Both the position numbers and the translations under genes were made by a program. Below the pieces are notes generated by a model. The model saw nothing but the letters and a program-made list of their open reading frames with translations. It was not told the origin of the DNA and did no database searches. A stretch of 64,000 nucleotides of DNA from Bacillota bacterium (GTDB taxonomy: Bacteria; Bacillota; Sulfobacillia; DUSP01; JBFMCS01): the NCBI GenBank assembly GCA_040754315.1, contig JBFMCS010000051.1, forward strand, positions 1 to 64,000, in the 5' to 3' direction. Shown here piece by piece: positions 50,696 through 58,698 of this stretch. Each line of letters opens with the position of its first letter. The first letter of the stretch is position 1.

Positions 50696-52561
50696 TCACC
50701 TCCCCACCACGAAATCGAGAAAGCCAGTTCGGATCTCCCCCACAACAGAGTCGCGGCCGCCGAACAAGAAGGACCTACTGAGATTCAGATTGAAGAATCG
50801 ACAACTCGTCTCGGCGAGATGCGAGCAGGCATGGCAGCTGCCCCCTCTGTCGATGCAGACCGGATCGTACACGCATCTCCGGCTAGAGCGGATCTCTGCA
50901 AGCCATTCGGCCAGGGACTGTTCGAACAGGGCAGATAGGGCGCCGATCGTCGCGCCGTATCGATGGTTGCAGTAGATGGCGCACGTGAGGGTCCGGGGAA
51001 GCACATATTCGGAAAGGCTTGTTCCCTCTAGGCCGCACAGGAGCGAGGCACGCCTGAGCGCGAGATGACTAAGAGTGTGAAGCAGACCGAAGACGAGCCG
51101 TGCCTCCGGCACCTGGACCGTATGACGGAGTGGGACTCCGTCGAGAAGTTCAACGAAGTAGGCCCTGGCGCTCACGGTAGGCTCCTCGCCTCGAGGGATT
51201 CGAGGCACGAGACCATTCGCTGACATCCACCGCAGCACCGCGTCGTGGTTCAACCGAAGCAAAATGGCGTCCGCCTGTACGACGTCCACGAAGATCGGGA
51301 ACTTTCCTCCATGGTCTCGCTCGGCGGGGAAAGGATTGAGCCTGCATTCATCAGGTTGGTAGCCAGCGCGGCTATATCCGAACGTTGCAGTAGTAATGGG
51401 GAAATCCGTTGCGAGGGTCACGCCACTCATACCAAGACGGTGCGCAACCTCACGTGCGCGGGTGCGATCCTCAGCCTCCGCCTCCTGCTCTGCGAATAGC
51501 TCTACGACGTTACCTGACTCGAGTAGCATGACAGCTTCCAGCATCTCTTGCCCAGATCTTGCCCAGACGTCCCCTGGGACTCCGGACCGTCGGACCAGCG
51601 CAGCCGCGAGGTCCTGTGGCGATCCAGCGACCTCGGCCTCAGTTCGGTATGCTTGGAGGTCGGCCTGCATCTTTTCGAACTGCGCGATCATCTCCTCGCT
51701 TCTCCCCTGTGCTCGGAGACGAGCCCGCTCCGCTTCGCTAAGAGTGAATGGAGCAACTGCTGGGGCGGCTGTCGATGCGGCAAAGTCGACCAAGCGGCGC
51801 CCTCGGGATTCCGGTATTCCAAGGAATACCGACGCCGCCACCGCCTGCCACTGTGAGATCCTCAGGAACGCACTCCATTCCCTGCCAGGCTGGTTGAGCA
51901 GGACGGTGTAGTGGGGATAGAAGGTTCGCCCGGCGCGATGAACCTCCACGCTCATATTCTTCAGCGATGGATCACCGCCTGGCCAGTTGCACGACGAGCA
52001 TCGGCCCGCGAAGACGGACGCGGTTGCGCCGCAGGATCTGCAGACCCATTGGAAATCGGAGACGCGCTCGCTTCCTCGAGTGTCCAGGGCCATCCTCTGT
52101 CGGGCGTTACAGTTCTTGCAGTGCTGACTTGAGAGAGGCTCCAGAGCGCCGCAGCGGTGAACCCTTACGAAGCGCAGTTGCACGAGCCGCCCGACGCGAC
52201 AAACGCTGCAGCCCTCGGAGTTCGGCACGCCGTCTCGCGGCTCAACGATGACGCCGCAGCAAGGATTCTGGCACCAGAACACGAGGGGGAACATGGCCGC
52301 CTCTGCGCCCCGAGGTTCCAAGAGTACGAAGCGATCGGCAGTTTGCTCGAGGTCGCGAAATACGGGGCGATGCTCTTCGGACCATGCGCGAGCCTGCTCC
52401 TCGACCGCTCGCAAGATCAGGCGCGTGTTGAGGTCTGTCCGCGGAACGCCGCGAATCCGGTCCACTCGGGCGATAGTGCCGATCTTCTCGAAGTCAAAGG
52501 TCTTCCCCGGAAGGTAGTTCAGGAGGACCTGCTGCTTCCCACGGTTCATCCGGCGCCCCAT
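50696..52561 (-). CDS. drmB: DISARM protein DrmB (DUF1998 domain)
   Basis: This 621-residue protein has several cysteine clusters typical of DrmB: CQNPCCGVIV, CSVCRVG, HRCGALEPLSSQHCKNCNAR, CRSCGA with CSSCNWPGGDP, and the C-terminal DUF1998 region with VFGLLHTLSHLALRRASLLC, EYVLPRTLTCAIYCNHRYGA and CHACSHLAETSCRFFN. DrmA and DrmB form the core DNA-binding/translocating complex of DISARM. ATG 52561 lies 15 bases after the drmA stop, with GGCGGGGGG before it; ATG 52549 is an alternative. Low-G+C codon use compared with the catabolic cluster. Confidence 0.93.
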   Translation of the reverse strand: MGRRMNRGKQQVLLNYLPGKTFDFEKIGTIARVDRIRGVPRTDLNTRLILRAVEEQARAWSEEHRPVFRDLEQTADRFVLLEPRGAEAAMFPLVFWCQNPCCGVIVEPRDGVPNSEGCSVCRVGRLVQLRFVRVHRCGALEPLSSQHCKNCNARQRMALDTRGSERVSDFQWVCRSCGATASVFAGRCSSCNWPGGDPSLKNMSVEVHRAGRTFYPHYTVLLNQPGREWSAFLRISQWQAVAASVFLGIPESRGRRLVDFAASTAAPAVAPFTLSEAERARLRAQGRSEEMIAQFEKMQADLQAYRTEAEVAGSPQDLAAALVRRSGVPGDVWARSGQEMLEAVMLLESGNVVELFAEQEAEAEDRTRAREVAHRLGMSGVTLATDFPITTATFGYSRAGYQPDECRLNPFPAERDHGGKFPIFVDVVQADAILLRLNHDAVLRWMSANGLVPRIPRGEEPTVSARAYFVELLDGVPLRHTVQVPEARLVFGLLHTLSHLALRRASLLCGLEGTSLSEYVLPRTLTCAIYCNHRYGATIGALSALFEQSLAEWLAEIRSSRRCVYDPVCIDRGGSCHACSHLAETSCRFFNLNLSRSFLFGGRDSVVGEIRTGFLDFVVGR

Positions 52562-52576
52562 CGCTAAGCCCCCCGC

Positions 52577-55500
52577 CTATCGCCCCGCTCTTGAGGCCCA
52601 CGCACTGCCGTTCGGATCCAGCTCAATCTCGATCTGCTCGTCGACATCTCGAAGGTTACGCATAGGCTGAGGAACCAATGCCTCGGAAACGAATTTGGCA
52701 TGGTCCCCAGCACCAAGGATCTGATCCAGGAACTGGCGCACACGTCTACCGATCTCCTCCTGAAACGCCGCAGTGCCCGGCCCCGGCCAGCGGTCTATCA
52801 GGTAAGCTTCGTCGAGCATTCCCAGGAAGTTCTCCGCGCGAAGGGTTCCCTCGCTAATCAGTCTCTTCACGAAATTAACCATGTAGTAGCGATTGGGATT
52901 GTCCTGGCCGGAGTTGTTGGCAATTCGTTGTAAGAGGACCGCCATGAAGAGGCCTGGCAATGTACGTTGAATGCTGAACTTCGACCACCGGTTGATGGCA
53001 ACCGGTTCGACGAGTTGGCCGAGGAACTCATGGTACTTCTGAAAATACGCGAAGTGACTCTGATCTCGTTCGCGAGCCGGCTTGAGACACGTGAAGACGA
53101 TGCCAACGTGGGATCGACCGACTCGGCTCGAGGATTGAATGTACTCGGCGTTCTGCTTGGGCATACCATAGAGGATCATACAATTGAGTCTGTCGATGTC
53201 GACACCATGAGCGATCATGCTGGTGGCTAAGATCGCGTTCGGTGCCGTGGGGTGACCGGGCTGAGCGGTCTCGAGGAGTTCCAAGGTTCGCGTAACATTG
53301 TCAGTGCTCGTACTCCCGGAGAGTTCCGCGATCCTCAAAGGCGAAAACCCGGCCCTTTCGAGCTCATTGTTCACGTGAGCATCGAGATCTGTGCGGATGG
53401 AGCTCAGCTCTCGTGTTGCAGAAAAGTAGCAGAGGGAGGTGGCGTATGAGTCGACCAGGCTGCGCCAGAGTGGAGTGGCGGGCCTGCACTGCCCCCCCCC
53501 GAAGGGATTCACGGCAGCTGCCGGTAAGCGAACCAGCGTTTCGGTCTCCTCATGGTAATACTGCACGAGTTCCAAGACAGCGTTGAAGATCGTCTTGTTG
53601 TGCGGCAGCAAGCCGACGAAGAGCCGCTGTGGGTAGTCGAGGGTCCTGGCATAGAATGACGAACTCAATGTCGGGCCGAGGCCAGGGTAAACTCGGGCTT
53701 CTCTGCCGTAGAGATGGCGGACCTGACGATCGAACGCCTCGATTGTTGCCGAGGACGCGATGATCTTGACCGGTGCATGTTGACCGTAGGTTTGGAGAAG
53801 AGTTTGAAGAAAGGTTTCGTAGTGTCCATCGAATGTCCCCAGCCCCTCCTTCAGAAGATGCAGCTCATCCTGAATGAACAGGGTGGGTCCGCTCACGCCG
53901 GGGGGAGATCCGGGGCGAAGCCGGCTCACATCCGAACAGTCCTTCTGACAGCACTTGCCGTTGTAGTACCCGTGCTGTACACAACGCCCCGTAACTTGAC
54001 CGAGGACGAGAGACAGTTTTCGTTGATTGCCAAGGCCGGCGAGCTTGTCGATTGTTCCCACGAGCACCGCTGGTAGGAAACGGTAGATCTCATTATCAAC
54101 CACATAGACAGGAAGAATTCCGCCTGGAAATCTGCATCCTGGGTTGCAGCACCTGTGGGTCAACCGGACCCGATCCGGGTCGAATTCCACTACCACACTC
54201 GAGGTCCGACATGCGGGACACTTGACAATCTTCTTCCAACGTTGGCGAGCGTCCGGATCGTTGGCAGTGCTCCAGTTGAGGTCCGGCGGCTCCCCTCGAC
54301 GGGGAGGAGTCAATTCATTCGGCGTGGCCTCTTGGCCAACGAAGTACCCTACGGCGAAACCATCGACTTCACGTCCAGAGAGCCGAGGATCAGAGTGCGC
54401 CCGGCGGATTAGTTCCGCGGCGCCGATAACATCTGCGACACGCTGTGTCTGCTGCAGTGTAAGCAACCGGAGCGGGAAGCGCGTCCATGTAGTGATGCCG
54501 GATGCCTTCCCTCGGAGGCGGTCAAAAAAGCAGTGAAAGACAATGACGCCGAGGTAGGCTTCCGTCTTACCACCGCCCGTCGGGAAATAGATGATGTCCA
54601 CCACGCTTCGGTCGAGCATGGCTGATTGCTCACTAGACTTCAGTGCATGAATGCCCGGAATCTGAGACACGATGAAGATGACTTGGAAGAGACGCCATTC
54701 AGTCTTCTGGCCGCCGAGCGCGAAGGACTGATTCGCCAGCTGGAAGGCGAGCCGAGCGTCTGCGTCCTGTTCGATGAGACGACACCCTTGCGCGAATCGC
54801 TCGATTTCAGCACGGAACAAGCGGTGGTCGCGCTCGTACTCGTCACCGTGCCGAGCTTTCCAGGCTGGGTCCTCGGCAACATACCGGTCCCGCTGGGCAA
54901 TCCACTCGCGATTGTACTCCTGCATCGCGTCGAGAACGCGTTGGAGTACGGGGACGGGATTGGTGCTCAAGTCTTGGAAAGATGCGCGTGGCTTGGTATT
55001 GGTGCTGTAGCGAGCCTGCGAATAGACCGGCACGTTTGTTGTTTCGAAAGCGCACTGCGTGCTGTCGGGCTGGGTCCTCACGACCGCACAGTTAAAGCCG
55101 CGCCCCCAGAGTTGGCGATCGTATCGGAAGCTCCGCGGAGCTACGTCGAGTTCGAAGGGCAGGACGTTTGCATGCTCGAAGGTCAGGGTGGCCCTCACAT
55201 CGAAGAAGAAACCCTCGCTGTGCCAAGCGCGGGTGTCGATCGGCGACGAGTTGGTCGCCTCAAGCGAGAAGATAACCTCATCCGGCTCGTCTGCGGGCCG
55301 GAGTTGTGAGCCAATGGCCCAGCGCCATGGTGGCGCGAGATCCGTCGATAGGTGCTCTTTAAACTCAGCATAGGCAGATCCTGATTCAAGAGCTTCGGGT
55401 GGCACCCGCACTCGTTCTTCGGGGTTCGGTCCTGTCCGAAGGTGATCAGGGTCGGCCAGGATGACGTCACGTACGCCCGCAACCTCGCGCTCAGTTGCTC

Positions 55501-56161
55501 TTTGAAGGTCAGCGACGTCGATGGACCATGACTCGTCCGCGGCGCTGGCTTTCCGGAGCGCTATGCAACCCTGAGCAGAGCATCGGATCTTGCGGTACTT
55601 CGGAAAGAGCACGTCCGTCGGCCGACGGCCTCTGCGGCCAGGGGGCGTGGGAGCAGGTCCCGAAGGACTCTGCACGGGGTCATCAGAATCCCCGTCGGCC
55701 TCCTCTTCAACGTCAGTCGAACGTCCCTCTGATACCTCTGTCGGCTGACTTGATTCTCCGGACGCCGTGGAGCCCGCGACCGCTGAGGCGTGCCGCTGGT
55801 GCTCGCGCTGTTCGTCTAGGGCTGGAAACACTCGATAGTAGCAACTCCACTCGAGTCGGATGCGGCTCAGAAAGTCGGATCCCTCCGGTTTCACTCGGAA
55901 CTCGGCGCCAATGGCCATGGGGGCCAGCTTCGTGAGGAGTTCGTCGGGGAACCCCGCACGGTAAACCGCAGCGCCAGGTTCCCGCTCAGGATCAGGGGGA
56001 CACGGCCTCAACGAACCAATGAAGTACTTGTCCCTTGGTGCACTGTGAGTGCACTCCGCCTCGAAGGTTCCTGCAGCGCGGCCGCACACCCGCTTCACGA
56101 GGTACTCTGCGAGGCGGGGTTCCTCATCACGCGTCACCCAGTCGGGACTCACGAACGTCAT
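52577..56161 (-). CDS. drmA: DISARM protein DrmA (SF2 helicase)
   Basis: This 1194-residue protein has helicase motif I FPTGGGKTEAYLG (about residue 525), motif II LFIQDELHLLKEGLGTFDGH (about 765, D-E-L-H), motif III ASSATIEA, and in the second RecA domain ATSMIAHGVDIDRLNCMILY and QSSSRVGRSHVGIVF (about 980-1015). The long N-terminal region (about residues 1-480), with an acidic, Ser/Glu-rich linker near 130-170, is the part found in DrmA. ATG 56161 overlaps the drmE stop by ATGA. It is the motor of the system and the reason for the DISARM assignment. Confidence 0.95.
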   Translation of the reverse strand: MTFVSPDWVTRDEEPRLAEYLVKRVCGRAAGTFEAECTHSAPRDKYFIGSLRPCPPDPEREPGAAVYRAGFPDELLTKLAPMAIGAEFRVKPEGSDFLSRIRLEWSCYYRVFPALDEQREHQRHASAVAGSTASGESSQPTEVSEGRSTDVEEEADGDSDDPVQSPSGPAPTPPGRRGRRPTDVLFPKYRKIRCSAQGCIALRKASAADESWSIDVADLQRATEREVAGVRDVILADPDHLRTGPNPEERVRVPPEALESGSAYAEFKEHLSTDLAPPWRWAIGSQLRPADEPDEVIFSLEATNSSPIDTRAWHSEGFFFDVRATLTFEHANVLPFELDVAPRSFRYDRQLWGRGFNCAVVRTQPDSTQCAFETTNVPVYSQARYSTNTKPRASFQDLSTNPVPVLQRVLDAMQEYNREWIAQRDRYVAEDPAWKARHGDEYERDHRLFRAEIERFAQGCRLIEQDADARLAFQLANQSFALGGQKTEWRLFQVIFIVSQIPGIHALKSSEQSAMLDRSVVDIIYFPTGGGKTEAYLGVIVFHCFFDRLRGKASGITTWTRFPLRLLTLQQTQRVADVIGAAELIRRAHSDPRLSGREVDGFAVGYFVGQEATPNELTPPRRGEPPDLNWSTANDPDARQRWKKIVKCPACRTSSVVVEFDPDRVRLTHRCCNPGCRFPGGILPVYVVDNEIYRFLPAVLVGTIDKLAGLGNQRKLSLVLGQVTGRCVQHGYYNGKCCQKDCSDVSRLRPGSPPGVSGPTLFIQDELHLLKEGLGTFDGHYETFLQTLLQTYGQHAPVKIIASSATIEAFDRQVRHLYGREARVYPGLGPTLSSSFYARTLDYPQRLFVGLLPHNKTIFNAVLELVQYYHEETETLVRLPAAAVNPFGGGQCRPATPLWRSLVDSYATSLCYFSATRELSSIRTDLDAHVNNELERAGFSPLRIAELSGSTSTDNVTRTLELLETAQPGHPTAPNAILATSMIAHGVDIDRLNCMILYGMPKQNAEYIQSSSRVGRSHVGIVFTCLKPARERDQSHFAYFQKYHEFLGQLVEPVAINRWSKFSIQRTLPGLFMAVLLQRIANNSGQDNPNRYYMVNFVKRLISEGTLRAENFLGMLDEAYLIDRWPGPGTAAFQEEIGRRVRQFLDQILGAGDHAKFVSEALVPQPMRNLRDVDEQIEIELDPNGSAWASRAGR

Positions 56162-58695
56162 GACCTTCCTCCCTCGAGGCGACCCAAGTGCGGTCGGTAG
56201 AACGGCCCACTCTGCTGCCTGACTTCGAGAACTCGGGCACGGAGCAAAGAGTGTCGGAAATCTTCTACAGTCAGTCCGAGCTCAACGTCGATCACTTCGT
56301 CGGCCGTGCCAACGGCTACTGTGCCTGCACCGCTGGACGTGAGCCAACGATTAAGGCGCGCTGCGAGACTGATGTGTAGCCCCCTAAGGCGTTTAGCAGC
56401 GGTATTGATCTGCCTGCAATAGCTCTTCACGAATCCGAGGGAGAGAACCTCGGCAATGCGTTTCAGGTCTTCCGGATCGCTGGGTGCTAGGACGAGCCGA
56501 CGCGACCACGAGCGAACTGTATGAGGCGAAGTCAGCCGGCTACCCTTCGCCTGCAGATCCTGGAGCAGGCCTTCCGGGGTGGTTCGGCCTAGACGCTCGG
56601 CCTCCGTGAAAGCACGCACGAAGTCATCTTGCCACCGTCGAACAAGGGCAAGGTACTGTGCAATCACCGGGTCACGATGAACCCTCGAGACGAGAAGTTC
56701 GTACAGGCTCTGCCGACGCTGCCCTGAAATGAGCAGAATCTCATCTCCGACCCGCAATGAGCGCACGTACCTTTCCTCGATCTGAGCGCTTCCCTGAACG
56801 CGAACAATGACGTTGACTGTCTCGTCAGTGGGAAGGAGGACGTGCAAGCCACCTTCCAGCCATATCTCAAGCGCTTCTTGGACCCATGGGTTTTCGGGAG
56901 ATGCCCAGGTTTCAGAACCCGCAGCAGCTTCGGGGAGCACAGCTTGAGGCACATAGCCTTCGTCGTCCTCAACCGGCGGTGCCGTTCCGAACAGATCTGC
57001 AATCGCTTCTGCTGCATCTGGGCGCTTCCAGAGGCTCACCGTTTCCGCCTTGCGACGAAGCTCCTCGCCAAGAGCGCCTGCGGTTGCGCTATGCCGTCCG
57101 CCAAGTCGTAGGGCGCGTCTCGCAGACGTGGGCGGTTCAAGCGTGCGCTGCTCGGGCTCGTCCAAAATCGGAAGCCAGTGGCCGAGATTGCGAGAGGAGA
57201 GACTCAGCTTTGAGGAAAGATGGCGTATGCGGCGTTCGAGGATTGGTTCCTGGTGCGGCCAGAGGAGAACTTCGAGCTGCCCTGAGTCTAGGAGCCCGTC
57301 GAGGTGTCTTTCTGCAAATCGGCTCGGCATGCCGACCAACAAGGGCGACGGGTTGTTGGCCGCGTGCTGGCCACGGGGCTGCTCCCCGAGAGTATCAACA
57401 TCAACCTCAGTGAGTTCCTTCAAGTAAGCCAGCTCGACCCCGACGTCTCTCAAATCGTCCTCGCTGATATTGAAGCGTGCCAGTAGGCAGAGGGCGAACA
57501 TCTCTCGCCTCGACTTGGAGGCGAACACGATCCTGCGCTGCTCTGTGGACTCGACGCAGAGATTCGCCAATCCCAGCCACAGGGGGGACCCGGACGAACC
57601 GAGTAGATCGTGGGCGGAGGCAAGCGCATCCGCCGCGTCCTGAAGCACAGCGTGAAGACTCGGCGAGTGGGGTCGAACGGCATCCATGAACCGAGCAAAG
57701 TTCTCGCGCAGCTCCGAAATTCGACGGAGCCCCCAGTACGAGTTCACCTCTCGCTCGTAGACAGCCAGTGGTACGGGAACGGACTCCATCGCCCTCAAGC
57801 ACTTCCAGCCGAGAATCACGGCATCCCTAGAGAGTCGTCCATTCTGGAATTCGCGGGCCGCCAGCATTGCCTCCGTGGCGGAGGCGAATGCCTTCGATAT
57901 CTCGATGACGTGCTCGCCGAGGAGAACTCGGGCGGTCACTTCAGCTTCGAGCGCCCTTTCCGCGAGCTGCTCCAATGCGAGGATACATGTACTGGCCCCG
58001 CGTTGAAGACGCGGCCACCGAAACACGCCGGCGCCCACCTCCAACCACTGGGCAACGGCCCCGCTGAAAGGCCTAGCCGTCCATCCCACGACTGGGATGC
58101 TCATCTTCTTTGCTTCTGCGAGAAGACCGGGGAGCCAGCCAATCTCATGGCTTTCCCCGCAATCGACGGCGACCCATTTGGCCTTGTATTGACGAAGCAG
58201 AGCGGCTGGATCTGCGGGAGCGCAGATGCAGAAAACGGATGGCAGATTCACCCCACCTGGCGAGGACACTGTCTTCAGTTCATTACCCCTTCTTCTACCA
58301 TACTGTTGAGCAAAGACGCCGTCGAGGGTGAAGGAGCCGAGCCGAATACTGGCCAAGTGCGATCGGATGCCTGCGTAGCCCGAGACGTACAGAACGCAAC
58401 GGCCCACCTCGCCGGATTCTATTTGGGCCAAGCCGTCCATGACGAGTGCCGTCGCGAACAGGAGGGGGGCTCGGCGCTCAAGTCCATCCGGAAACACGAC
58501 CAAAGTCGCATCGCTCGTACTGGAGCGAAGTGCAGAGCACATGAGCCTCGCGCTGAGTTCGTCAACAAGGTCGGGCACGCCTTCCGGACCCGTGTGGCGG
58601 AGTTTTCGCTCAGCCGCGACACGACGGAATATCGGATCGGACGCGAGGGGAAGCGCGTCGAATGCGGAACGCACCTTGCTAAGGTCCAGTGCCAT
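56158..58695 (-). CDS. drmE: DISARM class 2 protein DrmE
   Basis: This 845-residue protein precedes drmA as in class 2 DISARM loci and has the DrmE character: an N-terminal alpha/beta region (SDATLVVFPDGLERRAPLLF, RCVLYVSGYAGIRSHLASIR), a mid part with KWVAVDCGESHEIGWLPGLL, and a C-terminal helicase-like region without Walker motifs (RGLHISLAARLNRWLTSSGA near the end). I recognise it by size, gene order and general pattern rather than by a diagnostic motif. ATG 58695 lies four bases after the upstream stop with GGAGATG before it; the stop overlaps drmA. Confidence 0.78.
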   Translation of the reverse strand: MALDLSKVRSAFDALPLASDPIFRRVAAERKLRHTGPEGVPDLVDELSARLMCSALRSSTSDATLVVFPDGLERRAPLLFATALVMDGLAQIESGEVGRCVLYVSGYAGIRSHLASIRLGSFTLDGVFAQQYGRRRGNELKTVSSPGGVNLPSVFCICAPADPAALLRQYKAKWVAVDCGESHEIGWLPGLLAEAKKMSIPVVGWTARPFSGAVAQWLEVGAGVFRWPRLQRGASTCILALEQLAERALEAEVTARVLLGEHVIEISKAFASATEAMLAAREFQNGRLSRDAVILGWKCLRAMESVPVPLAVYEREVNSYWGLRRISELRENFARFMDAVRPHSPSLHAVLQDAADALASAHDLLGSSGSPLWLGLANLCVESTEQRRIVFASKSRREMFALCLLARFNISEDDLRDVGVELAYLKELTEVDVDTLGEQPRGQHAANNPSPLLVGMPSRFAERHLDGLLDSGQLEVLLWPHQEPILERRIRHLSSKLSLSSRNLGHWLPILDEPEQRTLEPPTSARRALRLGGRHSATAGALGEELRRKAETVSLWKRPDAAEAIADLFGTAPPVEDDEGYVPQAVLPEAAAGSETWASPENPWVQEALEIWLEGGLHVLLPTDETVNVIVRVQGSAQIEERYVRSLRVGDEILLISGQRRQSLYELLVSRVHRDPVIAQYLALVRRWQDDFVRAFTEAERLGRTTPEGLLQDLQAKGSRLTSPHTVRSWSRRLVLAPSDPEDLKRIAEVLSLGFVKSYCRQINTAAKRLRGLHISLAARLNRWLTSSGAGTVAVGTADEVIDVELGLTVEDFRHSLLRARVLEVRQQSGPFYRPHLGRLEGGRS

Positions 58696-58698
58696 GGC